Assembly (NCBI RefSeq): GCF_016591975.1
Contig: NZ_AP024169.1
Coordinates: forward strand, 3,945,001 to 4,009,000
Length of the DNA: 64,000 nt
Reading direction: 5' to 3'
Source: Anaeromicropila herbilytica
GTDB taxonomy: Bacteria; Bacillota; Clostridia; Lachnospirales; Lachnospiraceae
Below the pieces are notes generated by a model, which worked only from the letters and a program-made list of their open reading frames with translations, ran no database searches and had not been told where the DNA came from. Below, piece by piece: positions 1-8,742 of the stretch; within the stretch, counting starts at the first letter, position 1; each line of letters begins with the position of its first letter. Made by a program: the position numbers and the translations under genes.

Positions 1-567
1 CTTTTTCTTATATTCTATAATAGTTTCAAATATTATATATGTAAGTATTCCTTCTTTTATTGGACTCAGAATATTTTCGCAATAAAACATAATGTCATTA
101 GAAGAACATTTTAAAATATCAGATAGTAATTTTACTATTGTTTCATTTGATATATAAATAGCATTAAAAATAATATATACAATACCAAAAATAATAAATT
201 TCTTTTTCCGATTAAAATCAGTATATAAAAATAATATGAATAATACTAAAACATATAATAATATCTTAACCATGCCATTATATTCATTAATCGATGTTTT
301 TGTACCTATAAATAATGATGGTAATAACGTAGATATAACTAACGATATCACTATTAATGGTACGAAAATTATTACCAAATAACTTGGCTCTTTAGTATGT
401 AATCCTTTACTCATTTTTTTTATACATATAGGATTAATTATTACCGCATAACAGAAAGATAACCAATAAGTTAATTGTAATTTATATTCTAATATTCCTT
501 TTATGCTGATTATAAATAAGATTATAGATAATACATGTAAAATAACTTTTGCAATTTTTTCTTTCAT
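1..567 (-). CDS. Partial multi-pass membrane protein, C-terminus outside the window
   Basis: The frame is open from an ATG at 567 to the window edge (189 codons), so the C-terminus is missing. A GAGG ribosome binding site lies 11 bases before the start. The translation shows about five hydrophobic helices separated by short Lys/Asn-rich loops, including LHVLSIILFIISIKGIL near the N-terminus and VKILLYVLVLFILFLY in the middle. No family motif is recognised and no function is claimed. It reads away from the integrase remnant to its right and could be a cargo gene of the same decayed element, but nothing proves that. Confidence 0.6.
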   Translation of the reverse strand, partial: MKEKIAKVILHVLSIILFIISIKGILEYKLQLTYWLSFCYAVIINPICIKKMSKGLHTKEPSYLVIIFVPLIVISLVISTLLPSLFIGTKTSINEYNGMVKILLYVLVLFILFLYTDFNRKKKFIIFGIVYIIFNAIYISNETIVKLLSDILKCSSNDIMFYCENILSPIKEGILTYIIFETIIEYKKK

Positions 568-728
568 TAACTTATTATCCTCATTTCATTTTATAGTTTA
601 TATTCCATAATATAGCAAGTTTGAATTATAATTTCAATTTTTTATGGTAGAAGGCTTTGGACAAGCAGCACGATGAAGATTTAATGAATGACGATAATTT
701 ACGGAACTAGTTTATAAGGAGTGTTTAC

Positions 729-1421
729 TTGAAATACGAGGACTTATTAGATGAAGCTTATCACATTGGAATTAAAGTGAAAGAACTTAACTTAAAAGGC
801 AATAAAGAAATGAAATTTAATAGGGTATATTTTTATGCGAGATTATTTCAACTTGATCATATAGAAAAGGAAAAATTAGCTGTAAAAAAACAAAAAGTTC
901 CTTTCACTAACGAGGAAATCCAGTTATTGTGGAATAATATAGATATTTGATATTCCTTTTGTAGATATGATATTAATTGGTATATATTCTGGATGGAGAC
1001 CACAAGAAATGTCAATTCTCAAAGTTCAAGATATTGATCTTGAAAACCACACAATGTTTGGTGGATTAAAAACGGATGCGGTAAAAACCGATACGTCCCT
1101 ATACATAATAAAATCTATGACTTAGTTAAAAATAGGTTTGATATTAATAATGAATATTTGTTTAATGATGAGTTCGGGCAACAAGGTACTACTATGACTT
1201 ATGACAAATATAGACATCGTTTTGATAAAGTTATGAAACGCTTAAAGATGATACATTCTCCTCATGAAACGAGACATACTTTTATTACTCTTGCAAAGAA
1301 TGCTAATATAGATGAATATAAATTAAAACTAATTGTTGGACATGCCATACAAGATATAACTGAAAAGGTATATACTCATAGATCCATAGAAGAATTAAAA
1401 GAAGAGATAAATAAAATATGA
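729..1421 (+). pseudogene. Decayed tyrosine recombinase (phage/ICE integrase) fused to an ImmA/IrrE start
   Basis: The first 26 or so codons (TTG start, TAAGGAG site) read like the N-terminus of an ImmA/IrrE metallopeptidase, then switch directly into the core of a tyrosine recombinase, so an internal deletion has joined two element genes. The integrase part is broken twice. A 7-bp tandem duplication (GATATTT/GATATTC, 942-955) introduces a stop, and one base appears lost near 1077-1081. Across the three frames the catalytic landmarks can still be read: GWRPQE (box I Arg), PHETRHTF (HxxR), LIVGHA and VYTHR (nucleophile Tyr). A 20-codon fragment at 651-710, ending just before, may be the tail of a repressor gene. 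It cannot make an active enzyme as it stands. Confidence 0.8.
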
Positions 1422-1464
1422 GTACGCCCATTATCAAAGACATACTCATACTTTATTAAAAATT

Positions 1465-1490
1465 GGTTTACAAATAGCGGTTTACAAATA
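1465..1490. repeat. Short direct repeat beside the integrase remnant
   Basis: GGTTTACAAATA occurs at 1465-1476 and again at 1479-1490. Its place about 45 bp after the integrase stop fits an attachment-site region, but only a comparison with an element-free strain could show that. The rest of 1422-1566 shows nothing else. Confidence 0.35.
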
Positions 1491-1566
1491 ATATACAAAC
1501 GTTTCGATTTTTTCTACTATTTTCTAAAATCTTCTACCACTTAAACCCTTGATTTATCAATATTCC

Positions 1567-2577
1567 TTAGAATTTACCAGCGTCAGCTGCTTCTTGGATA
1601 CTAACTGCAACTGCTACAGTAGCTCCAACCATTGGGTTGTTACCCATACCGATAAGACCCATCATCTCAACGTGAGCAGGAACTGATGAAGAACCAGCGA
1701 ATTGAGCATCTGAATGCATTCTTCCCATAGTATCAGTCATACCGTAAGAAGCTGGACCAGCTGCCATGTTATCTGGGTGAAGAGTTCTTCCTGTACCACC
1801 ACCTGATGCTACTGAGAAGTATTTCTTACCTTGTTCGATACATTCTTTTTTGTATGTACCAGCTACTGGATGTTGGAATCTAGTTGGGTTAGTTGAGTTA
1901 CCAGTGATAGATACGTCAACAGCTTCTTTATGCATGATTGCAACACCTTCTGTTACATCGTTAGCACCGTAGCAGTTAACTTTTGCTCTAAGACCTGTTG
2001 AGTAAGATTTTCTGAATACTTCTTTTACTTCACCAGTATAGTAATCCATTTCAGTTTCAACAAATGTAAATCCGTTGATTCTTGAGATTACTTGAGCTGC
2101 ATCTTTTCCTAAACCATTTAAGATTACTCTAAGTGGTTTTGTACGAACTTTGTTTGCTTTTTCAGCGATACCGATAGCACCTTCTGCTGCTGCGAATGAT
2201 TCATGACCAGCTAAGAATGCGAAACAATCAGTTTCTTCTTCTAGTAACATCTTTCCTAAGTTACCATGTCCTAAACCTACTTTACGTTGGTCAGCAACTG
2301 AACCTGGGATACAGAAAGCTTGAAGACCTTCACCGATAGCTGCTGCAGCATCAGCTGCTCTTCTAGCACCTTTTTTGATTGCGATTGCAGCACCTACGAT
2401 GTAAGCCCAGCTAGCATTTTCAAAACAGATTGGTTGAATTCCTTTAACTTGGTTATATACATCAAGACCAGCATCTTTAGTTATTTTTTCAGCTTCTTCT
2501 AATGAAGCGATTCCATAACTATTAAGTACTGTATTGATTTGATCTATTCTTCTTTCATATGATTCAAATAAAGCCAT
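1567..2577 (-). CDS. GGGtGRT family protein
   Basis: This 336-residue protein belongs to the GGGtGRT family, named for a motif seen here as GGGTGRTLHPDNMAAG in the C-terminal third. The family has no established biochemical function that I know of. It is typically encoded next to a NifU/IscU-like protein, which is also the case here: the partner ends 17 bp upstream, and the two form an operon. The start has AAGGAGG placed 8 bases before ATG. The sequence is rich in Gly and Ala, with no signal peptide or membrane helix, so it is probably cytosolic. Many codons are of the kind used in highly expressed clostridial genes, suggesting abundance (inference). Confidence 0.85.
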   Translation of the reverse strand: MALFESYERRIDQINTVLNSYGIASLEEAEKITKDAGLDVYNQVKGIQPICFENASWAYIVGAAIAIKKGARRAADAAAAIGEGLQAFCIPGSVADQRKVGLGHGNLGKMLLEEETDCFAFLAGHESFAAAEGAIGIAEKANKVRTKPLRVILNGLGKDAAQVISRINGFTFVETEMDYYTGEVKEVFRKSYSTGLRAKVNCYGANDVTEGVAIMHKEAVDVSITGNSTNPTRFQHPVAGTYKKECIEQGKKYFSVASGGGTGRTLHPDNMAAGPASYGMTDTMGRMHSDAQFAGSSSVPAHVEMMGLIGMGNNPMVGATVAVAVSIQEAADAGKF

Positions 2578-2594
2578 TGTTATATCCTCCTTAA

Positions 2595-3287
2595 TTATTC
2601 GTGTCTTGGGTCGATAATCTTAACAGCATCTGCTACACGACCGTATTGACCTTTTGATTTTTCTAAAGCTGTGTTAGCATCTTCACCTTTTTTGATGAAA
2701 TCCATCATCTTACCAAAGTTAACGAATTGGTATCCGATAATATTATCTTCATCATCTAGTGCAACGCCAGTTACATAACCTTCAGCCATTTCTAAGTAAC
2801 GAGGACCTTTTTTAAGTGTTCCGTACATTGTACCAACTTGACTTCTAAGACCTTTTCCTAAATCTTCAAGACCAGCTCCGATTGGTAGTCCACCTTCTGA
2901 GAAAGCACTTTGAGTTCTTCCGTATACGATTTGTAAGAATAATTCTCTCATAGCTGTGTTAATAGCATCACATACTAAGTCTGTATTTAAAGCTTCAAGA
3001 ATTGTTCTACCTGGTAGAATTTCAGAAGCCATAGCTGCTGAGTGAGTCATACCTGAACATCCAATAGTTTCTACTAATGCTTCTTGAATTACACCTTCTT
3101 TAACGTTAAGAGTTAATTTACAACCACCTTGTTGAGGTGCACACCAACCAATACCATGTGTTAAACCTGAGATATCAGATATTTCTTTTGCTTTTACCCA
3201 TTTTCCTTCTTCTGGAATTGGAGCTGCTCCGTGGTTAACACCTTGTGCAACTGGACACATTTGTTCTACTTCATGTGAATAAATCAT
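2595..3287 (-). CDS. NifU/IscU-like Fe-S cluster scaffold-related protein (GGGtGRT partner)
   Basis: A 230-residue protein that databases usually name iron-sulfur cluster assembly scaffold protein. IscU-like features are the Cys-containing segments CAPQQGGCKLTLNV (near residue 50), ETIGCSGMTHSAAMA (near 80) and LVCDAINTAM (near 105). The sequence around them departs from classical IscU, and the protein is longer than the usual 125-145 residues because of a C-terminal extension. No sulfurtransferase (IscS/NifS) gene lies next to it, so a general scaffold role is uncertain. AAAGGAG precedes the ATG. It is the first gene of a two-gene operon with the GGGtGRT gene. Confidence 0.75.
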   Translation of the reverse strand: MIYSHEVEQMCPVAQGVNHGAAPIPEEGKWVKAKEISDISGLTHGIGWCAPQQGGCKLTLNVKEGVIQEALVETIGCSGMTHSAAMASEILPGRTILEALNTDLVCDAINTAMRELFLQIVYGRTQSAFSEGGLPIGAGLEDLGKGLRSQVGTMYGTLKKGPRYLEMAEGYVTGVALDDEDNIIGYQFVNFGKMMDFIKKGEDANTALEKSKGQYGRVADAVKIIDPRHE

Positions 3288-4023
3288 GTTGAGACTCCTT
3301 TCAAATATACATAATTATTAATAGCGTATGTTACGTTCGTAAACTTTTGTCTATGTAGTTAGTTCATACGATGCGTAGCGCTTCATTTCTCTGTGCTTTC
3401 GTTATTCTGCCCCATAGAATATTTTCTAAAGAACTACAAATGAAATAGTGTAACCATATTGGTTACACTTTATTCATTTAACCTCGCACTTGATAACATT
3501 TTCTCACAAAATGACAATTTAGTCTATAGTTTTTAGCAAAATTACTATAATTTATCACTCGTAAATAATGAGCTTATCTTATTTCGTTATTTTTTTGTCA
3601 AATACCCTAGATGTATTTTGTATACCATTTCATTAATTGTAAGTATTGCATAAATATATCAATTATTTTTTATTCAATATGCTCTAATTATAACTTTCTC
3701 AATTTCATTTAATTTAGATGAATTATTTCAATTAGCACAAACACAATATAAAATGTTGTAAGAACTTAACAAAATTGTCATTCTTATGTTTTTCATTTGA
3801 TAACGACAAAAAAGTATTTTATACTTAGCACATTTATCTGTCAAACCATATGATATAGTAAAGAAATCCTTAAATAGTTACAATTTAAGGAATCTATGTA
3901 ATACTGGAACAATAAATACAATATTTACACTGCATTTTTTATCGAAATTTGATTGTATAACCTTCTCATTCATATTAAAATATAAGGTATATAACCAATA
4001 AAATAAGTTTCGTAAATAGGAAA
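3288..4023. other. 736-bp divergent intergenic region
   Basis: This AT-rich gap separates the GGGtGRT operon (leftward) from the DUF3810 gene (rightward). The leader of the leftward operon would run through about 3290-3420. I see one clear hairpin (3447-3469, listed separately), no convincing open reading frame, and no riboswitch core that I recognise. Confidence 0.6.
3447..3469. terminator. Hairpin in the divergent intergenic region
   Basis: AGTGTAACC (3447-3455) pairs perfectly with GGTTACACT (3461-3469) across a 5-base loop, followed on the plus strand by TTTATTC. It lies upstream of both flanking genes, so it does not end either of them. It could protect one promoter from the other or belong to a leader. 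Confidence 0.45.
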
Positions 4024-5253
4024 ATGAACCCTGAGAGGATGACCGTACCTATGTTTAAAAATCTTAAAAATAGTAAGATATTCAGTTACATAAAAGTTCA
4101 TAAATTACTTTTTCTTGTGCTAACTATTACGTTATGTTCTACACTTCTTATTCGCATATTAATTAAGGAATCACTGACTTTTCCTGATTGGTATGTACAT
4201 AATGTCTATCCGTTCTATATCAATACAATAAGTAGAATATTATCTTATATTCCTTTTTCAATGAGTGAAATGCTACTGATATTTCTTATTCTCTATCTTC
4301 TTGTTCGATTTGCATTCTGTCTATATCGAATCATAATGAAGATATTCAGGCATTTTACTTGCATTTCATCTACAGATGAATCCTTGGAAGAAGTAAAGAA
4401 TATCTCGAAGAAAAAGAAATCAGTATATCGTAAGGTTTACTCTTCATTTATTACATTACTTCTTCGTATCATAACCACAATCAGTGTATTGTTTTTAATC
4501 TATACATTAACTTGTGGAATTAATTATCATACAACGCCTTTCTCTAGTTATCTAAACCTTGATATGAAAGAGTCAAGTTCGAAGGAATTAAAAGACTTGT
4601 GTCTTCGTTTAGTTAACATGTGTAACGAATACTCCGAGAAAGTACCAGTAAATCAAAAAGGATTAACAACCTTACCGAACCACGCGAAAGAAATTGCAGT
4701 AAATGCTATGAATCAATTAGGTAAAACTTATCCCTCGTTATCTGGATATTACCCTAATCCCAAACCGATACTATTTTCTGAATTCATGTCCTTGCAAGGA
4801 CTAGGTGGTATCTATTCCCCATTTACTGTCGAAGCGAATTACAATAACAATATGCCCGACATAGATATTCCAGAAACAATGTGTCACGAATTATCTCATC
4901 TGAAAGGTTTCATGCGTGAAGATGAAGCTGAATTCATTGCCTTCTTAGCTTGTATCCATTCGGATAATGTTGTATTTCAATATAGCGGTGCCTTGAATTC
5001 TTTGGTTTACTGTATGAATGCCTTATATGATAATCTGGGAGAAAAGAGTTATCGTGAAGTATATAACCAATTACTTCCTGGGGTAAAAAGAGAATTAGAT
5101 GCTGATTATCAATATTGGCACCAATATCACGGTACTTTAGCTGACATACAAGACAAAGTAAATGATACATACTTAAAAGCGAATTCTCAATCCGCAGGTG
5201 TTCAAAGTTATGGAAGAATGATTGATTTATTACTTGCCTATTATAGAGAGTAA
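4024..5253 (+). CDS. DUF3810 family membrane protein with HExxH metallopeptidase motif
   Basis: A 409-residue protein with three hydrophobic segments in the first 170 residues (LLFLVLTITLCSTLLIRIL, a second around FLILYLLVRFAFCLY, and LLLRIITTISVLFLIYTL). A soluble C-terminal domain follows. That domain has CHELSH near residue 287, a zinc-metallopeptidase HExxH signature, and EDEAEFIAFLAC some 14 residues later, a possible third zinc ligand. This matches the DUF3810 family, whose substrate is unknown. The start is uncertain: the ATG at 4024 has AGGA only two bases away, while an in-frame ATG at 4051 has GAGAGG 12 bases upstream. The gene stands alone and ends at a strong terminator. Confidence 0.75.
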   Translation: MNPERMTVPMFKNLKNSKIFSYIKVHKLLFLVLTITLCSTLLIRILIKESLTFPDWYVHNVYPFYINTISRILSYIPFSMSEMLLIFLILYLLVRFAFCLYRIIMKIFRHFTCISSTDESLEEVKNISKKKKSVYRKVYSSFITLLLRIITTISVLFLIYTLTCGINYHTTPFSSYLNLDMKESSSKELKDLCLRLVNMCNEYSEKVPVNQKGLTTLPNHAKEIAVNAMNQLGKTYPSLSGYYPNPKPILFSEFMSLQGLGGIYSPFTVEANYNNNMPDIDIPETMCHELSHLKGFMREDEAEFIAFLACIHSDNVVFQYSGALNSLVYCMNALYDNLGEKSYREVYNQLLPGVKRELDADYQYWHQYHGTLADIQDKVNDTYLKANSQSAGVQSYGRMIDLLLAYYRE

Positions 5254-5370
5254 ATCTTCCTCGACCGATTTATCATTTGATATCTACTTGCGATAAATCA
5301 AATAAGTTATATCATGTTTGAAATGATTTGATTTAGTATAGTATAATTTTGTATCAGAATATTTTCCCAT

Positions 5371-5406
5371 AAAATGCTACATATTCCTCGTAATATGTAG
5401 CATTTT
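5371..5406 (+). terminator. Terminator after the DUF3810 gene
   Basis: A perfect 15-bp stem (AAAATGCTACATATT and its complement) around a 6-base loop. The stem itself ends in TTTT. The 3' arm overlaps a candidate sporulation promoter for the next gene. Confidence 0.8.
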
Positions 5407-5427
5407 GTCGTTTTAAGGCATATTATA
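5397..5427 (+). promoter_or_regulatory. Candidate sigma-K-type promoter for the collagen-like gene
   Basis: GTAGCA at 5397-5402, a 16-base spacer, then CATATTATA at 5419-5427. The second box fits the CATAnnnTA pattern known for sigma-K and sigma-E in Bacillus, and the first differs from GKMACM at one position. It lies 57 bases before the start codon. In an AT-rich genome such a match could be chance. Confidence 0.35.
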
Positions 5428-5484
5428 TATTAAGTAGTATGAAAAACTACTCAATCCATTCTAATAATAAGATGAGGTGATATC

Positions 5485-6042
5485 ATGGGCAATGATCATT
5501 GCTTTACTTACCCAGAACCATATCACATAGGACGAAGAGGTCTAAGAGGGCCTCAAGGTATTCCTGGAACTACAAGTACCAATGATAATGCTATATTCTT
5601 CTATCGAAACGCCGACTTAGATAACATTCAGACACTTCCTGTACGTTCTCCAATATCCGTATTCTTATTTAATAACAGTAATATCAATGGAAAAGCTATT
5701 ACTCAAACGGTAACCGATAACGTAATTACACTAGCTGCTGGTGTTTATTTCATCGACTTTTCTACTTATGCAATAATTCCTACTCTTGCATCTGCTGAGG
5801 TACTCTCCATCAATACTGCCATACTGGATAATGGCATACCATTGAATCCAACCACTGAACCTATTCAGATATACAGTCCAATCTCACAGTATATTCAAGA
5901 GTCTATAATAATTGAGACAGCTGGAACTCCATTAACTGTAGCTGCTCGGGTGACTTCATCATTAACTACTGGAGCAACCGCTAATGTTACATTTGTAAAT
6001 ACTATCTTAAATATTATACGTCTTGGAGATGTCACAGTTTAA
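5485..6042 (+). CDS. Collagen-like, BclA-type surface/exosporium protein
   Basis: A 185-residue protein. After 16 residues it has a short run of collagen-type triplets (GRRGLRGPQGIPG), then a roughly 150-residue beta-rich domain with no Cys, resembling the C-terminal jelly-roll region of BclA-like exosporium glycoproteins. There is no signal peptide, as is usual for proteins placed on spores by the mother cell. GAGGTGAT precedes the ATG. It is followed by its own terminator and by two shorter genes encoding related domains without collagen repeats. A spore-surface role is inferred from the architecture and the candidate sigma-K promoter. Confidence 0.65.
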   Translation: MGNDHCFTYPEPYHIGRRGLRGPQGIPGTTSTNDNAIFFYRNADLDNIQTLPVRSPISVFLFNNSNINGKAITQTVTDNVITLAAGVYFIDFSTYAIIPTLASAEVLSINTAILDNGIPLNPTTEPIQIYSPISQYIQESIIIETAGTPLTVAARVTSSLTTGATANVTFVNTILNIIRLGDVTV

Positions 6043-6057
6043 TCTCTATTTACGAAA

Positions 6058-6094
6058 GAAAGACCACAGCATTTAGAATGTCCTGTGGTCTTTC
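6058..6094 (+). terminator. Terminator after the collagen-like gene
   Basis: GAAAGACCACAG (6058-6069) pairs with its complement at 6083-6094 around a 13-base loop, beginning 16 bases after the stop codon. Confidence 0.8.
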
Positions 6095-6156
6095 CCTTAA
6101 ATATATTTGCTTTTATTCATTATCATTTAATTAATATAAATTTGGAGGGTGATCTT

Positions 6157-6666
6157 ATGTCATATTTTCATGAACCACACTGTCCTATCACTATTGACCC
6201 TACGATTCAGACTGGTCTTGGTGGTACTTATAACGAAAGAAATACTGGAGCAACTGTTCTTGAAGGTGGAGTCATCACTTTTAACAGTACTACATTTGAT
6301 AGAAAAATTGGGTTTGGTGTATCTTTTAACAAAACAACTGGAATTATAACGATAGATAAAGCTGGATTTTATCTATTTGATTGGACTTTCCTTGCTGGAG
6401 CAACGGATGCAGGTGAACCAATTGGTGTACTCATTGCGCTTGAAAGCACTACAGGTATCCCTTATGCTTTATCCGGAAATACCGGTTTACCACTCTCATT
6501 CTCTGGCTCAACTCTAATAGAACTCCCAGCTGGAGCTACACTTCAATTTGTAAATCGTTCTGGGCACTCTATCACTCTAGTTAATGTAACAGGAAGTGGT
6601 GGACTATCATTTGGTGGCTCTTTAACTGTTGCAAGAATAGAGAATGTTTACTCAACAAAAGCATAA
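6157..6666 (+). CDS. BclA C-terminal-domain-like protein, copy 1
   Basis: The likely start is the ATG at 6157, preceded by a strong GGAGGGTGAT site; the frame is open further upstream but without a ribosome binding site and inside the preceding terminator. The 169-residue product has the pattern of a TNF/BclA-like jelly-roll: GLGGTYNERNTG near the N-terminus, GIITIDKAGFYLFDWTFLAG in the middle, and FSGSTLIELPAGATLQFVNR towards the end. It has no collagen repeat, signal peptide or Cys. It is clearly paralogous to the next gene. A structural role on the spore or cell surface is inferred from the resemblance only. Confidence 0.65.
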   Translation: MSYFHEPHCPITIDPTIQTGLGGTYNERNTGATVLEGGVITFNSTTFDRKIGFGVSFNKTTGIITIDKAGFYLFDWTFLAGATDAGEPIGVLIALESTTGIPYALSGNTGLPLSFSGSTLIELPAGATLQFVNRSGHSITLVNVTGSGGLSFGGSLTVARIENVYSTKA

Positions 6667-6711
6667 CATTTTACAATAAATAATACGCACAGCCAAATAA
6701 TAATCCACCTT

Positions 6712-6747
6712 AAAAGGTAGAAACTCTAAAGGCTTCTACCTTTTTTT
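6712..6747 (+). terminator. Terminator after BclA-like copy 1
   Basis: AAAAGGTAGAA (6712-6722) pairs with TTCTACCTTTT (6734-6744) and is followed by more T residues. The same stem sequence recurs after the next paralogue. Confidence 0.85.
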
Positions 6748-6876
6748 ATTAAAATATAAAATAATCCATTTTGGAGTAGCAGAGTGGCATCCTTTTAAAT
6801 ACTATAATATTAAGCATAAATACAACTGTCCTATCTAAAAGTACTGTTGTTACTTATCAAAACGAAAGGTGATTAC

Positions 6877-7443
6877 ATGACACAAAAATATCCAATGAAT
6901 AATACAAAAGATATGGTTCAAACAACTAGTATTGCTCCTTACCGCCCTTGTCCTGCAACAATAAATCCTAATATACAGCTTGGACTAGGAGGCATATATA
7001 ATGAAATAAATACAACAAAAACAATACCAAACGGAGGTGTTATTACATTTGATCGCACTCCAAATGATCGAGTTGTAGGCATCGGCGTTTCTTTTGATCC
7101 GACTACTGGAATAATCACAATACAAAAGGCAAGCATATATTTATTTAATTGGACATTCCTAGCCACAACTACAGATCCTTCTGGTTCTATTGTTATTGCA
7201 TTAGAAAATACAAATGGTCAACAGTATGCTCTCTCAGGTAATATAATAATACCTGCTTTGACTATAGCGAATTCATTCTCTGGCTCCACTCTGTTAGATC
7301 TGCCAATTGGAACTACTTTACGTTTCGTGAACCGCTCTGGTCATGATATTGTATTAAGACCTGCCATAGGTACTGCTGGCAATGCATTTAGTGGTTCACT
7401 AACTGTTACTCGTATCGTAAACTCCTTTTCATCAAGAGGATAG
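6877..7443 (+). CDS. BclA C-terminal-domain-like protein, copy 2
   Basis: The ATG at 6877 follows AAAGGTGAT and is preferred over the open frame starting at 6847. The 188-residue product aligns over its whole jelly-roll part with the upstream gene: GLGGIYNEINTTKT, GIITIQKASIYLFNWTFLAT, FSGSTLLDLPIGTTLRFVNR and GSLTVTRI have direct counterparts. It differs by a longer N-terminus of about 20 residues. Gene and terminator together look like a duplicated cassette. No signal peptide is present. Its role is probably the same as that of its neighbour. Confidence 0.65.
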   Translation: MTQKYPMNNTKDMVQTTSIAPYRPCPATINPNIQLGLGGIYNEINTTKTIPNGGVITFDRTPNDRVVGIGVSFDPTTGIITIQKASIYLFNWTFLATTTDPSGSIVIALENTNGQQYALSGNIIIPALTIANSFSGSTLLDLPIGTTLRFVNRSGHDIVLRPAIGTAGNAFSGSLTVTRIVNSFSSRG

Positions 7444-7473
7444 ATTATCATTTTTTTATATTGAATCAATAGA

Positions 7474-7505
7474 AAAAGGTAGAAAATTAAAATTTTCTAC
7501 CTTTT
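7474..7505. terminator. Bidirectional terminator between convergent genes
   Basis: AAAAGGTAGAAAATT (7474-7488) pairs with its complement at 7491-7505; the central bases must form the loop. It can end both the BclA-like gene and the leftward mannan operon. The stem core is the same as in the terminator at 6712-6747. Confidence 0.8.
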
Positions 7506-7570
7506 CTGTAATTTCATATTTAACCTTGATATTTAAGAGATTCTATCATTTTTGTATTCTTTATTCAATA

Positions 7571-8686
7571 TTACCATGTTCCAATAACTGAAACTAAATA
7601 AAATGGAACTACATCATTTTCATGTGTTTCTATCAATCTAATTTCAACTTTATGAACTTTCTTTTCTGCATGTTCAACCACTGTTTGAAGATATAGGCAA
7701 TCTCCCCAATCCTCATCAAAATTACCATCTAATCGAACTGCATGTTCCATATCATCATCAACAATAGCAAGAGCAATTGGTGTTGGCTTATGAATGGATT
7801 TACGGAATTGTACTGAGATACCACTTCCTTCAATCTCAAATGTAATAGAATCCCCTTGATTCATTGAAGTCCATCCATTTTTAAAGCAATCTGTAATTAC
7901 TTCTTGCTTAGAGGAATCACCTTCAAAACCATTTGATTTATAATTCGTACAAGTATTCTGATATCTAACTGAGTTCTGATATGTATTTAAAGTAATTGGT
8001 GATATAAGCTCACCAACCTTCTCTTCCTTTTCCTCAATCTCTGTATACACATTTTCTAGAAAATTAGTAATGATACTAGCAACTAATGCATGACCAGCAT
8101 CATTTGGATGTAGATCATCTGGAGTAATCTCTCTATTCTTAATCACTCCTTTTTCTATCTCAGGATAAATGCTACTCTTCATGCTAACACAAGGAATCTG
8201 ATAGGCTTTTCCAATCTTCACATGTTGATCCTCTGCATTACCACCATCATTGTAACGTACATTATGAACGATTAACATTGCTGGTTCGTTCTTATCCATA
8301 TAGATTTTGCGAACTAAACCTTCGTATGTTTCTAGAAAATGCTCATTATTATCGTCATTCACACTATATTCAACAATTGTAAAATCAGGCTCATAGTTAA
8401 GCAAATCAGATTGTACACGTGCTACTCCAAATTGTGAAGTTGTTCCACCGATTCCAGCATTTATATATGTAAACTCCGCTTCTGGAAACTGTTTTCTCCA
8501 CCAATCAAATACTAAATATGCATAACAAGTCTCTGGTGTTGAGGATAAGCTTCCCTGTGTAATAGATCCCCCTAGAAAACCAATGGTTAGTTTTTCACCA
8601 TTCCTTGCTCTCTTCATTAATTCTTTCATGCGATATAGATTACCTCTATTCGCAATTGCTTTCTTGACGTCAATATTATATCCCAT
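7571..8686 (-). CDS. SGNH/GDSL esterase, CE17-like mannan acetylesterase
   Basis: The likely start is the ATG at 8686, which has GGGGG 7 bases upstream (371 residues); an upstream in-frame ATG at 8734 has only a weak site. The SGNH blocks are visible: GGSITQ with Ser41, NAGIGGTTS, SVNDDN, and DDLHPNDAGH carrying the catalytic Asp and His. About 130 residues of beta-rich sequence follow, as in carbohydrate-binding modules. This two-domain layout, next to GH130 and epimerase genes, matches the CE17 acetylesterases of Roseburia mannan loci, which remove 2-O-acetyl groups from mannose. No signal peptide, so it should act on imported oligosaccharides. It is the last gene of the operon. Confidence 0.75.
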   Translation of the reverse strand: MGYNIDVKKAIANRGNLYRMKELMKRARNGEKLTIGFLGGSITQGSLSSTPETCYAYLVFDWWRKQFPEAEFTYINAGIGGTTSQFGVARVQSDLLNYEPDFTIVEYSVNDDNNEHFLETYEGLVRKIYMDKNEPAMLIVHNVRYNDGGNAEDQHVKIGKAYQIPCVSMKSSIYPEIEKGVIKNREITPDDLHPNDAGHALVASIITNFLENVYTEIEEKEEKVGELISPITLNTYQNSVRYQNTCTNYKSNGFEGDSSKQEVITDCFKNGWTSMNQGDSITFEIEGSGISVQFRKSIHKPTPIALAIVDDDMEHAVRLDGNFDEDWGDCLYLQTVVEHAEKKVHKVEIRLIETHENDVVPFYLVSVIGTW

Positions 8687-8742
8687 GACTGTTCCCCCTG
8701 ATTTTATTTCTACAACTCTTGATGTGGTTGTCATACGAGTTG

